Part shown: positions 1 through 8,032 of the stretch, piece by piece
Layout: the number at the start of each line of letters is the position of its first letter
Position numbering within the stretch: the first letter of the stretch is position 1
Source: Candidatus Rifleibacteriota bacterium
Lineage (GTDB): Bacteria; Muiribacteriota; Ozemobacteria; Ozemobacterales; Ozemobacteraceae
Reading direction: 5' to 3'
Assembly (NCBI GenBank): GCA_015233155.1
Contig: JADFYG010000050.1
Span: 1-46,886 of the forward strand
Length of the DNA stretch: 46,886 nucleotides
Position numbers and translations under genes: made by a program
The notes under the pieces: generated by a model
Told to the model about the DNA's origin: nothing
Databases searched by the model: none
What the model saw: the letters and a program-made list of their open reading frames with translations, nothing else

Positions 1-182
1 CTCATATGGTTACTCCTTAGGATTCTAGCGGGTTTTATTGAGTGACCATTGTGCCAGTTTCCAAGGAAATTTGGTACCATTATTTTCACAATAATTTTAA
101 AAGTCACCTAATTTTGCAAGTCCCTCTTATTATATGGGGATGCTTTAGTGCATAGATTTCGCACTTTTCCAGGAGGCAGGCA

Positions 183-749
183 ATGTTCCGAAAAATCATC
201 TTTCTGATCACTTTTGCTCTGGTTTATACTTCCGGCTCCCTCCTCGCTCTGGTGGAACCCGTGATAATCGCGACAGCCAGTGTGGCGACTCAACCTGTCG
301 TATCAGTTGTCCCGGCGTGGCTGACGCTCTTCCCCGAGGGGCTGCTCGACGCCGAACTCAAGCCCGTCGATGTCGCCGCCCTCGACAATAAGATTGTCGG
401 GATCTACTTCTCGGCGCACTGGTGTAATCCGTGCCAGGCATTCACACCAAAACTTGTTGAGTTTCGCAATGCCAACAGGAATGCATTCGAAGTCGTTTTC
501 GTATCGAGTGATGAAAACGAAGATGACAAGAAAGCCTACATGAAAAATACCAAAATGGAGTGGCTGACGATCAAATGGGGGAGCCCGATCGTCGAAAAAC
601 TCAAGAGAAGATATAGTATCGAGGGAATCCCGACCCTTATCATCGTTGGTCCCGATGGAAGAACGATATCAGAAGAAGGCCGCGACGAGGTTGAAAACAA
701 TGCTTCTGGCGCTATCGCCGCATGGAAGGTCAGGACCAGACTGCGATGA
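183..749 (+). CDS. Exported thioredoxin-like (nucleoredoxin/TlpA-type) protein
   Basis: Predicted thiol-disulfide oxidoreductase of 188 residues. An N-terminal hydrophobic stretch (about residues 5-30) looks like a signal peptide or anchor, so it probably acts in the periplasm. The thioredoxin fold is shown by WCNPC with redox cysteines at C81 and C84, and by the cis-proline motif GIPTLIIV (P150). The segment VVFVSSDENEDD after the active site is typical of the tryparedoxin/nucleoredoxin branch rather than classical thioredoxin. The start is supported by AGGAGG at 171-176, six bases before the ATG. No redox partner such as DsbD lies beside it, so its substrate is unknown. The family call is firm; the cellular role is inference. 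Confidence 0.9.
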   Translation: MFRKIIFLITFALVYTSGSLLALVEPVIIATASVATQPVVSVVPAWLTLFPEGLLDAELKPVDVAALDNKIVGIYFSAHWCNPCQAFTPKLVEFRNANRNAFEVVFVSSDENEDDKKAYMKNTKMEWLTIKWGSPIVEKLKRRYSIEGIPTLIIVGPDGRTISEEGRDEVENNASGAIAAWKVRTRLR

Positions 750-976
750 ACTGAATGTGATCATTCTGTATCCGCAAACAGACAGAGTGAGATTGTTCAA
801 CATATAGTCTTCATCATCGGTTTGACGGGGGAAGATGGCCTATGATACGTTAGCTTTTGTAATTACAGCCTTGGCGCCATAAACACGGGAAACAGTAGTA
901 ATGATTACGTTGCGGTGACGTTGAATTTACGTAGCAGCACAAGAATGGCAATTGAATGGAAGACCAGGGGGTAAAG

Positions 977-1042
977 GTGGATAGCCATAGTATTTTTATC
1001 TCGCTTCACGATAAACCGGTAAACGAAAGTTTTTCCATATGA
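977..1042 (+). CDS. Possible 21-codon leader ORF coupled to the next gene
   Basis: A GTG at 977 is preceded by AGGGGG (966-971) at a five-base spacing. It opens a 21-codon frame whose TGA (1040-1042) overlaps the ATG of the following gene (1039-1041) as ATGA. The downstream gene has no Shine-Dalgarno sequence of its own, so termination-reinitiation coupling is plausible. The peptide resembles nothing I recognise. It could instead be the true N-terminus of the next protein separated by a one-base frameshift. The preceding stretch 750-976 holds nothing else I can identify. Confidence 0.35.
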   Translation: MDSHSIFISLHDKPVNESFSI

Positions 1043-2253
1043 AAACTGTCAGTGCTTGGGTTTCGGCGCAACCAACCAATAGCGACTATCTGATACGGGC
1101 ACTCCATCTGAACTTTCGCCAAGGTTCCGCCCGACCCCGGGCAATCAGGATAAAGCTTCGGCAGTTGCACGGAGAGTTTGGCGATCTGCGTATGCGTCGA
1201 TATGACGAAAGTTCGACTGACTGGAAACCTGTCACCTTCGCCTCATCAAGTGCTGATATTTCCCTGCCGCCCTGCGGTGATCTCGAGCTGGAATTGCATC
1301 ATCTCATGGAAGACGATGACGAAAGTTCGGCGTTAGTTGTTGTTTCCCAGACCTCCGATGATCATGCTTCGCACTTTAATGGTCAGGTTCTCTCGATCCG
1401 TGTCCCGCCGTATTTCGCTGCGGAGTGGAAACCAAGGTTTCCTTTCCCGAATGGAGTATCAACGGCCGTCCCAACTGATCAGCCATACCAGCGGTGGAAA
1501 GTATTCATCCCGGCGAGAGCCCCTCGTATGGGGAAAACTATACGGCGCTTACTGGGGCAACAGATTCGGACTTCCCCGTATGCGTCTGAAGCAGGGGAGA
1601 GGTTGTTACATGTTCTGCGATATTGTATTGATCGGCTGGCCGATACGCCTCTGACAAAATGTTATGATGGCCGGGATCCGGTTTGGGGAGACCTCACTGT
1701 TTTTATCGAGGGGCGAGCTGGTGGGTGGGGAATGATTTTCTTCTCCTATTCCAGAAGAGTGGCCATCGATATACCTGCACTTGACGCCGATCGCATTGAG
1801 CGACGCACGGATTCGGTTACACTCGGCTTTGCGAATAGGCCGGCCGCCGATTTGACCCTGATGCCATGGCCAACCGGAGCCGTAGTTGAGCCTATAATCC
1901 GCATAGCCGCAAAGGTTATCCAAACGCCCCGGGGGCTGGCTCGACTGGTCAAAGTGGCTGGTAGTCCGGACGAGAATGCCTTTCCTTCTCTTATTGGCGA
2001 TTTATCCGCCTGGACAGCTTCCATGCCAACGATGCCACAGATTTTTGACATAAGGTATGTATCCGATTTTCATGGTGCCGGCGACAGCTTGCTGCTCAAC
2101 GCAGCTCTTCGGGGTAGCGATAAGGCAAAGCGAGTTTTGCTTGATACTCCCGATCGAGTGATGGTAGGTAGACCCTTTGAAGTCTATTGGAATCGCTCCG
2201 TTGTTTTTTCGCAGGATAAAGCCTGGCGGAATCTTTTTTCCGATTCGGATTAA
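1039..2253 (+). CDS. Hypothetical protein, 404 aa
   Basis: I do not recognise this protein. The frame is open for 404 residues with ordinary amino-acid composition, no signal peptide and no clear membrane segment, so it is probably cytoplasmic. It has an acidic patch near residues 90-97 (MEDDDESS) and a basic, proline-containing segment around 150-170. The ATG has no upstream purine-rich site; the codon lies inside an ATGA overlap with a short upstream frame that does have one. In-frame sequence is closed by TAA at 1012-1014, so a much earlier start is excluded. It stands alone between intergenic stretches, so the context gives no clue to function. Confidence 0.7.
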   Translation: MKTVSAWVSAQPTNSDYLIRALHLNFRQGSARPRAIRIKLRQLHGEFGDLRMRRYDESSTDWKPVTFASSSADISLPPCGDLELELHHLMEDDDESSALVVVSQTSDDHASHFNGQVLSIRVPPYFAAEWKPRFPFPNGVSTAVPTDQPYQRWKVFIPARAPRMGKTIRRLLGQQIRTSPYASEAGERLLHVLRYCIDRLADTPLTKCYDGRDPVWGDLTVFIEGRAGGWGMIFFSYSRRVAIDIPALDADRIERRTDSVTLGFANRPAADLTLMPWPTGAVVEPIIRIAAKVIQTPRGLARLVKVAGSPDENAFPSLIGDLSAWTASMPTMPQIFDIRYVSDFHGAGDSLLLNAALRGSDKAKRVLLDTPDRVMVGRPFEVYWNRSVVFSQDKAWRNLFSDSD

Positions 2254-2501
2254 CCTTTATCTGGCCGTTCCTGAATAGAACGAATCTCAAAAAAGAAGCC
2301 TCAATGTAGATACTACCGAGGCAATAAGTAGTGTCACATGAAAGCATGTGTCGGCGCAAATCTCCAAGCCCAAAAACGAGGTCTTACTATGGATCTTTGC
2401 CTCTGTCTTTCATGAAAATTTCATGTGGCCTTGCCTCACTATTCCCGTGGATGCCATGGAACAGGTATTCAGAAATATTCAAGGATGAGTGCAAAATAAT
2501 C

Positions 2502-3038
2502 ATGAACATCAGAACCATTAATCTGGCCGTATTTGTGGTGGTATTGACTTTAGGAATGTCCCCTGCTGTACCTGCGCAAGCACCTTTAGCTGAAAACTTT
2601 GTCTGGCCTGAGACGGTCGCATCTAACAGCAACTGTCTCGCAAGCTTTCGTAGCTTGGCTGAAATGAAGATTCCGCTTTTCATTTCCGGCGGGCAACCCA
2701 AGGTACTTAGCCTTGAACGCGTTACCGGGCACGACAATCTGTGGTTGTTGAAATACTATTCGGGGTGTGTCGGCACATCGCAATGTTTTGATATTTACCG
2801 GGCCATCATCCTGAATATGGAAAGCAAGACGATTCTCGGAGATTTTGAGTACATGGTGAAAGACATCAGTGGTAGATCAACTCAGCAACCTGCCTGGAAA
2901 TGGAGCAAAAAACTTCTGGTGGTCGTTGATAGCCAGGGAGAGAAACACATTCTCAATTTGCCGCAGAAAAAGCCTGTTACTCCATCAAAGAAAATGGATA
3001 CGACCAAGCATCATCAGGATACAGCTACAACGCACTGA
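2502..3038 (+). CDS. Hypothetical exported protein
   Basis: An unrecognised protein of 178 residues with a clear signal peptide: a short basic start (MNIRTINLAV), a hydrophobic core to about residue 22, then a likely cleavage after PAVPAQA. The mature part has a cysteine pair in YSGCVGTSQCF that could form a disulfide. The C-terminus is Lys/Thr/His-rich and probably disordered. The frame is open further upstream to 2331, but the signal peptide fixes the start at the ATG at 2502. No strong ribosome binding site is visible; AAGGA at 2481-2485 is too far away. Probably periplasmic; function unknown. Confidence 0.65.
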   Translation: MNIRTINLAVFVVVLTLGMSPAVPAQAPLAENFVWPETVASNSNCLASFRSLAEMKIPLFISGGQPKVLSLERVTGHDNLWLLKYYSGCVGTSQCFDIYRAIILNMESKTILGDFEYMVKDISGRSTQQPAWKWSKKLLVVVDSQGEKHILNLPQKKPVTPSKKMDTTKHHQDTATTH

Positions 3039-3195
3039 CAAACATGGGAAACAATGTCCGTATAGAGGCCGGCTGGCTAATTCTTACATTTTCGACTGTC
3101 TTTCCGGTGGTTTCGCTTGCCACATTATTTTGAGCGACACACGAAAAAGGAAACAGAAAAGCAATCAGGAAAAGAAAACGACAGATAACTTTCAC
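3025..3195 (-). CDS. Possible small exported peptide
   Basis: A short frame starting at GTG 3195 (or TTG 3207) encodes a basic start, a strongly hydrophobic core and FPFSCVAQ, which looks like a signal peptide, followed by only about 30 residues. It lies just downstream of the exported protein gene on the same strand and overlaps the end of the plus-strand gene by 14 bases. It may be a real small secreted peptide, a remnant of a truncated exported protein, or chance. GGA eight bases before the GTG is a weak ribosome binding site. Confidence 0.3.
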   Translation of the reverse strand: MKVICRFLFLIAFLFPFSCVAQNNVASETTGKTVENVRISQPASIRTLFPMFVSAL

Positions 3196-3254
3196 ACTTT
3201 TTTCCAATCAATAAATTGATTCACGGGGTGTGCAGATCGAAAAGACTCTCAGTT

Positions 3255-3893
3255 TCACTCTTTTTCTTCCGGAATAGCACCATCAGGTTTTGCAACAGGC
3301 CAAGTCTTACCGGAGACAGAGCCGTATGCGACAAGTTCGAGCTCGGTGCTAATCGGCACAGAATTTGAATCAAGACTGTCCGAACCTTCAAGTTGGGCGG
3401 CAACCAAGCCCAGGCCTTTTATTTCCGAAGAAATCCAAAGATCAAAAGTCCACTCTGCCTTCATTCCTTGAGGGAACCCGGAAAAAGAAATGTTCACGCA
3501 CTTGAAGGTTCGGCCCTGTATTGTCTTCTCTTCGGATGCGCTGTGGATGTTTGTTATTTTTTTGCCGAGCAGACGTTCGTCGACAAAAGAAGCGTCGTTT
3601 TTAAATTCGGCAGAATGGAGATCCCAACCTAAAACCAGTCCACCTGACCAGCATTCCAGGCTGATCGTTTTGCTGGCGTCATTGATGGCTTTGATTTGAT
3701 AGCGAACGGTTCTCGTCTCATTATTTGTGCCAAAACCGCTGTCATAGCAAGAATGAGCTCGCAATTCGATCCAGTCACCTACACCAGGATTCACGAATAG
3801 CCGGTATGCGGAAACCGACTCCTGTTTTGCCTGAGCAGTAGCGAAAGTGGGCATTATCAGGCACAGGGTAATTACCAACAATAATATTCTCAT
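3255..3893 (-). CDS. Exported protein of the VGDW paralogue family
   Basis: A 212-residue exported protein. The start at 3893 gives MRILLLVITLCLIMPTFATA, a standard signal peptide, with AGGTG about eight bases upstream. After cleavage comes VGDWIEL, then a beta-rich region, and a C-terminal block with LGKK, FKC and GLGLV. The same layout (VGDWAEF ... FLGEKDYSC ... FGLVKRV) occurs in the exported protein at 21668-22234, so the two are probably distant paralogues. I cannot name the family. Periplasmic or outer-membrane-associated location is inferred from the signal peptide. No neighbour suggests a pathway. Confidence 0.7.
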   Translation of the reverse strand: MRILLLVITLCLIMPTFATAQAKQESVSAYRLFVNPGVGDWIELRAHSCYDSGFGTNNETRTVRYQIKAINDASKTISLECWSGGLVLGWDLHSAEFKNDASFVDERLLGKKITNIHSASEEKTIQGRTFKCVNISFSGFPQGMKAEWTFDLWISSEIKGLGLVAAQLEGSDSLDSNSVPISTELELVAYGSVSGKTWPVAKPDGAIPEEKE

Positions 3894-4040
3894 TCTTGTC
3901 GCACCTATGCAATTCAAACTTCAGCCTTCAAACTTCTGCTTTGCAGCGGAAACATTCTCACAGAATAAATACCATGGTGGACGGATTATTTCAAATTGAG
4001 ATTTGATGCAACAGAGGTATGAGGCAATTGACTGCTGAAG

Positions 4041-4060
4041 CAAGTAAGTAAGCAAGTAAG
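4041..4060. repeat. Short CAAGTAAG tandem-like repeat
   Basis: CAAGTAAG-TAAG-CAAGTAAG is two copies of an 8-base unit around a partial copy. It lies in the 5' flank of the truncated hydrogenase-subunit gene, where the normal N-terminal coding sequence is missing. It may be a slippage or rearrangement scar. Confidence 0.6.
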
Positions 4061-4160
4061 CGAATTATTTCTCAAATCGGATGGGAAAAAGTTCGTTTAT
4101 TGTCTGGTAATCTCGCACCGGCAACTCTTTCTCAGAACAGAATAATCTTTCCCGGGGAAG

Positions 4161-4775
4161 GTGCCTCTGTTCATGTCTGTCCTCGCTTCCGCAATGCTTG
4201 CGGACACCTGGTCACTCAGCGAGATGACCAAATGGTATTCGAACCATCCTTTTTACTGGATGTTCAATCTGATCGGCTTCTTCGTGGCCGTCGTCGCTCT
4301 TCTCGGCAAGCTTGAGAAAGTCCCGTTCGACACGCCTGATGCCGAGACGGAAATCGTCGCCGGAACGTTCACGGAATACAGTGGCCGCCTGTATGCCTTT
4401 TTCCGAGTCGCCCTCGACATAGAACTGGTGGTCGGCGCTGCCCTTATCGTCGCGGTTTTTCTGCCCTTTGGATTCGATCTCGGGCCATTCCCCGGCTTTT
4501 TCGTATGGCTGGCAAAAATAACATTTGTCGTAGCCATTCTCACAGTGGCTCGATCAATCTTTGCCCGCATGCGCATCGACCAGATGATCGAATTCTGCTG
4601 GATCGAGCTGGCCAGCCTGGATCGCAAAAGTCTGAGGGTCAACTTAAATGTCAAAACCTTATCGGGAGCCTTATCGGAAGCCCCGGCCATCCCGGCAACT
4701 AACGCCGAGCCAGCTTCCATCGCAGTTACCCCTGTCGCAACAATCGTCTCCCCCTCAAACGATGAGCCAAAATAG
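4161..4775 (+). pseudogene. 5'-truncated NuoH/HyfC/EchB-type membrane subunit
   Basis: The frame encodes the C-terminal part of a proton-translocating membrane subunit related to complex I NuoH and energy-converting hydrogenase subunits. The diagnostic motif PFDTPDAETEIVAG is at residues 55-68, followed by TEYSG (71-75) and hydrophobic segments at about 33-48, 88-106 and 112-130. Family members are usually about 280-330 residues and begin with several more helices. Here only about 204 residues remain, and a stop at 4143-4145 closes the frame just upstream of the GTG. The C-terminal tail (Ala/Pro/Thr-rich) is duplicated before the hydrogenase maturation gene at 10.3 kb. No other hydrogenase or complex I subunit gene is present. 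I judge it a relic, though expression of a short membrane protein cannot be excluded. Confidence 0.75.
4645..4754 (+). repeat. Direct repeat, copy A (hydrogenase-subunit tail)
   Basis: This stretch matches 10319-10416. By hand count about 80 of 92 aligned bases agree, plus one 12-base indel. It encodes the Ala/Pro/Thr-rich end of the truncated NuoH-type subunit. The shared reading frame and the level of divergence suggest an old duplication or homologous tails of two paralogous subunit genes. Confidence 0.85.
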
Positions 4776-4846
4776 CTCCAATTACCAGGCTGCCATGCGA
4801 TAGCGCGCAATTGACGTTCCAAGTGAATTATATAATTCTGACGGAA

Positions 4847-5503
4847 TTAGCATTTTTCAGGGAGATTACTAGTTGCTGCTTCATTCAGTTTTTTGGAAAT
4901 AACATTCAAATCTACAGTGGAATTGGCTCTGGAAATGATGTCATTCATCAGAACCAGCAATACACCGACCGTTTCAAAAAGCAAATCAATTATCTGAGAA
5001 GTAACGACTAACTGGCGACTCCGAAGTTTCTCAATAAGATTTTCCATTTCAAGAGTCAAATTAGCAACCATTTCAAAGCCCATGGTAGACGACATGCCTT
5101 TCAAGGTGTGCGTGGCTTCGAAGATTTCCCGTACAGACTCGATGTTGCCGGGATTCTGCTTCAACTCTAGAAGACCTTTAGTCATCATATCGAGTTCATT
5201 CCGGAAAATATCGATATATGTATTCATATACAAGGAATGATCTAAAATGCTGTCGTTCCCTTTTTCAATTTCTTCATTTCGTTTTTTCTCTGCGGCGAGT
5301 TCGGTTTCGTACTCTTTTTTTGCCGTCTCGATGGCAACCAGAACTTTTTCCGCGTCATTAGGCCGATTCGCCTTCACAAGAACTTGATGGAGATTCGTTA
5401 ACTCCATGTATTTTTCAAACGCCAGTTTCACCATAAAATCATGCGATGAACAGCTGGCAGTTGCTCCTGGCTGGGGGGGAACATTCTTATCATCATTATT
5501 CAT
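4847..5503 (-). CDS. Stand-alone Hpt (histidine phosphotransfer) protein
   Basis: A 218-residue protein with an N-terminal low-complexity/coiled-coil part (Glu/Lys-rich around residues 55-82) and a C-terminal Hpt domain like the P1 domain of CheA. The phosphoacceptor is H132 in EATHTLKGMSS, followed by the typical helix with LEMENLIEKL. There is no kinase, receiver or CheW domain, so it would act as a phosphorelay intermediate between hybrid kinases and response regulators. The ATG at 5503 lacks a clear ribosome binding site. An in-frame GTG at 5599 would add a Cys/His-rich segment (C-E-S-G-L-A-H ... CSGKCRVGKC) that may be real. A 55-base piece of this gene is copied at 7651-7705. Confidence 0.85.
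   Translation of the reverse strand: MNNDDKNVPPQPGATASCSSHDFMVKLAFEKYMELTNLHQVLVKANRPNDAEKVLVAIETAKKEYETELAAEKKRNEEIEKGNDSILDHSLYMNTYIDIFRNELDMMTKGLLELKQNPGNIESVREIFEATHTLKGMSSTMGFEMVANLTLEMENLIEKLRSRQLVVTSQIIDLLFETVGVLLVLMNDIISRANSTVDLNVISKKLNEAATSNLPEKC
5330..5384. repeat. 55-bp direct repeat, copy 1 (inside the Hpt gene)
   Basis: This stretch is identical to 7651-7705 at 54 of 55 positions, in the same orientation. The only difference is G at 5354 versus A at 7675. It lies within the coding sequence of the Hpt gene, so this is probably the source and the other copy the duplicate. Confidence 0.95.
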
Positions 5504-5636
5504 GACAAGGAACTCAAAACTTTCTATACATTTTCCCACACGGCACTTTCCGCTGCATGAATGATTCCCATGCGCCAAACCGCTTTCACAGTATGCCACA
5601 TGAATGTCATTTCCCTCAAGGGGGGAATCCGAAGTA

Positions 5637-5864
5637 TTATCTTATTTTTGCGGGTTGAAAGACGAAAGAATAGGTGCCGTCAGCGTTCTTCTTGGGACAC
5701 GCTCTGTAGCCTCCCCTGGGAACGACAAGATTGGCAGCGATCAGTTTATTCATACCCTGGGCTTTCTTCCAGTCTTCCGCAAATTTATTCCAACGCGAGC
5801 AAACGGTGTTACTACGGTCACTACTCCAATGTCGCCCGGGGAAATCGCCAAAAGACGGAAGCAT
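5637..5864 (-). pseudogene. Possible C-terminal gene fragment
   Basis: A 75-codon frame with protein-like sequence: Trp/Lys-rich in the middle and a C-terminus reading GYRACPKKNADGTYSF. That pattern recalls the Cys-Pro plus Thr-Tyr-Ser endings of pilin-like exported proteins. It has no signal peptide or ribosome binding site and is closed upstream by a TGA five codons before the ATG. I read it as a leftover of a larger gene in this rearranged zone. It could also be a genuine small protein or a chance frame. Confidence 0.3.
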
Positions 5865-5920
5865 GCTCGCCTGCGCCCAAAATCAATGAATCGTTGACGA
5901 CAAAAAAATGAGGTTCACGA

Positions 5921-5942
5921 AATGATATGATAAAATATCATT
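5921..5942. promoter_or_regulatory. Perfect inverted repeat abutting the DUF169 start codon
   Basis: AATGATAT (5921-5928) and ATATCATT (5935-5942) form a perfect 8-bp inverted repeat with a 6-base spacer, ending one base before the ATG at 5944. No Shine-Dalgarno sequence is visible there. It could be a dimeric repressor operator or a weak AU-rich hairpin affecting translation. Confidence 0.5.
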
Positions 5943-5943
5943 C

Positions 5944-6777
5944 ATGGAAACGAAACTTACGAATATATTGAAGCTCAAGTATAAACCAGTTGTTCTTTCA
6001 TGGTCCGACTCAATACCAGAGAAAACCATCCAGTTCGCGAAAGGGAAATTCGGATGCGTTCTGAATTTGTTCGCAGCGGCAGCGAAGGGAAAATTCGCGG
6101 CGTGTGATCGGGAAACCTTCGGGTGTTTCGGTGGAGGTGTCGGTCTCGGCTTCGGAAACCAGTACAATAATTTTCCGGGCGGAGTCGATTGCTTCTGCCG
6201 CTTCCTGTCCGTCGGAAACCAGGGTTACCCGCCAGGCGAGACAGTTGCCGGCTACATGAAAGGCAAAGCCCCTGCTCACTTCCTGTCTGATTTCATGAAA
6301 GGTGAGCGTTTCATAAAGACTCCGGAACTCACGAAAAAATTTGTCGAGGCAATGCCCATGGAGGACATGCCCGCGAAATATGCCTTGTTTTCGCCGCTGT
6401 CTTCCGTCTCCAGCGATTCCGAAGATACCACCGGTCCGAAGATCGTGACGTTCATTGCTGACCCGGACCAGCTTTCAGGTCTTGTGCTTTTGGCTACTTA
6501 TGCAACCGAAAATATCGAGGCGGTTGCCATGCCGTTCGTCGCAGGTTGCATGGCAATCGGTATCCTGCCGCTCAGGGAGTCCAAATCGGAAAATCCCAGG
6601 GGAATAATGGGCCTGATTGATTTATCTGCACGCGTGAACGTGAAATCGAGTCTTGGAAGAGGTTTTTTTACCTTGTCTGTGCCCTGGAAAATGTTTATTA
6701 CAATGGAAAGTAACATTCCGGGAAGCTTCTTCGAGCGAGAAACCTGGAAACACCTCATGGATGAAGAGCAGAAATAA
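5944..6777 (+). CDS. DUF169 family protein
   Basis: A 277-residue cytoplasmic protein of the DUF169 family (COG2043), whose biochemical role is not established. Recognisable blocks are KPVVLSWSD near residue 14, GCVLNLFAAAAKGKFAACDRET (about 37-58), the glycine-rich GCFGGGVGLGFGNQY (about 60-74) and the downstream PRGIMGLIDLSAR. Cysteines in the first two blocks and in GVDCFC are candidates for metal or cofactor binding. That is my inference from their clustering. Length is typical of the family. It has its own upstream region with an inverted repeat at the start codon and no operon partner. Confidence 0.85.
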   Translation: METKLTNILKLKYKPVVLSWSDSIPEKTIQFAKGKFGCVLNLFAAAAKGKFAACDRETFGCFGGGVGLGFGNQYNNFPGGVDCFCRFLSVGNQGYPPGETVAGYMKGKAPAHFLSDFMKGERFIKTPELTKKFVEAMPMEDMPAKYALFSPLSSVSSDSEDTTGPKIVTFIADPDQLSGLVLLATYATENIEAVAMPFVAGCMAIGILPLRESKSENPRGIMGLIDLSARVNVKSSLGRGFFTLSVPWKMFITMESNIPGSFFERETWKHLMDEEQK

Positions 6778-6947
6778 TAGCCGTATTTATTGCGATAGTG
6801 CATGTCAATTATTTCGCCCTTTACGTGCAATAAAATATGAACCTCATAATTTGTCATTATAGTTTGTTGTAACCGGCCATCGTGATATTCATTACTGGAC
6901 TCCGGCTTCTTTCTCCGGTTATCGCTAGCCATGGGGGCAACTGACAT

Positions 6948-7598
6948 ATGGATCTGATCTTTTCTCTGATGTGTTTCTCCTGTGGGATCTTCCTTTTTTT
7001 TGAAGTTAAGTCTGCAAATCCCCTGCAAATGTCGGATTCTGTTGCGTCTCTGGCGTGTGGCTGCTATTTTCTGGCAAGGAATTTTCTTAATTCTTCAGAT
7101 ATTTCGTTATTATTTTATCGGACAGTTATCAGGTTGAGCCTTTTGATAGTAGCGCTATTTTGCATTCTTTCCGTGGTGGCTCCGTTTAAAATGGAACGAC
7201 CGGCTGCACGGCAAAGAGCTTGTCTCGCAAACCTTCGTGTTATTACCGATGCCTTGGCAGAATACAATAAGGGAAGACCAGGCCCCGGCAGGATTGCCTC
7301 AGTGGAAGACAAAGACGTGAAAGCCAGCGGCATTATGGTCAGATTGGGGATTCTGAAATCAGAAATCAGTGCTCCGACTGAACAATGCAAGTATCATGGC
7401 GTAGACCTGACTGGTACCGGTATACTGGTTTGCGCATACCATGGGAGCATCGCTCATCCATCCAAATTTCCTGAACTTTCACGCAATTTCATGAGTATTA
7501 TAGCCAATTTTGCCGGGACTTTTTTCTACTACATGGCTATGATTTATCTGCCCGTAGTGATGATAAGGCAAATGTTTGGAAATGCTTCATCTGAGTGA
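6948..7598 (+). CDS. Membrane protein with a pilin-like soluble module
   Basis: A 216-residue protein with hydrophobic segments near residues 2-20, 55-82 and 182-206, flanking a soluble region. That region contains RACLANLRVITDALAEYN and later CKYHG and CAYHG. The first motif resembles the Cys-x-x-Asn ... Tyr-Asn segment that follows the N-terminal helix in pilin-like proteins. There is no prepilin cleavage site, so it is not itself a pilin. GGGGG near 6931-6935 may act as a distant ribosome binding site. I do not recognise a named family. It lies far from the pilus locus, so a functional link is only a guess. Confidence 0.6.
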   Translation: MDLIFSLMCFSCGIFLFFEVKSANPLQMSDSVASLACGCYFLARNFLNSSDISLLFYRTVIRLSLLIVALFCILSVVAPFKMERPAARQRACLANLRVITDALAEYNKGRPGPGRIASVEDKDVKASGIMVRLGILKSEISAPTEQCKYHGVDLTGTGILVCAYHGSIAHPSKFPELSRNFMSIIANFAGTFFYYMAMIYLPVVMIRQMFGNASSE

Positions 7599-8032
7599 TG
7601 CAACGATGATGTTATAACCCAAAATGGATTCGCATTATAAATGGAGAGAAGATGGCAACCAGAACTTTTTCCGCATCATTAGGCCGATTCGCCTTCACAA
7701 GAACTATAAGTTGTGATCATGTGAATGACGCCTGTCGGCACCTGTGTTGTTTGTGAGAGTTATTGATCCATAATATTGACAATGCGCATAAAATGCATCA
7801 TATTATTCTTTTCTACAGCAGAGTTGGCCGGGATTTCTGTCCGAATCTTGGGCAAGAAGATCGGTTCTCTCAAGGAGCAACGTGGCGCGATTATTTCAGC
7901 TCTTGACTTCTTATTTTCAGGGTTTTAATGCCGTCCGAATAACTGTTTCTGAAAATGACCTTCGCCGCGTGGGTCAGCTGGGCGGAAATTACCGTGATGC
8001 ATTCAGTAAATGAGAGGATCAGGGACATAAAT
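7599..8032. other. Intergenic stretch with a duplicated gene fragment
   Basis: No convincing gene. It contains the 55-base copy of part of the Hpt gene at 7651-7705. The rest is AT-rich and unremarkable, and includes the AGGG (8021-8024) that serves the next gene. Confidence 0.7.
7651..7705. repeat. 55-bp direct repeat, copy 2 (non-coding)
   Basis: A near-exact copy (54/55) of 5330-5384 from the Hpt gene, about 2.3 kb downstream in the same orientation, now in an intergenic region. The flanking bases do not match those of copy 1, so the duplicated unit is short and sharply bounded. Confidence 0.95.

Noticed and set aside
4253..4822. 189-codon minus-strand frame opposite the truncated hydrogenase subunit
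   Set aside because: It is Arg/Thr-rich with no family resemblance. Its similarity to the minus-strand frame at 10308-10553 only mirrors the plus-strand direct repeat.
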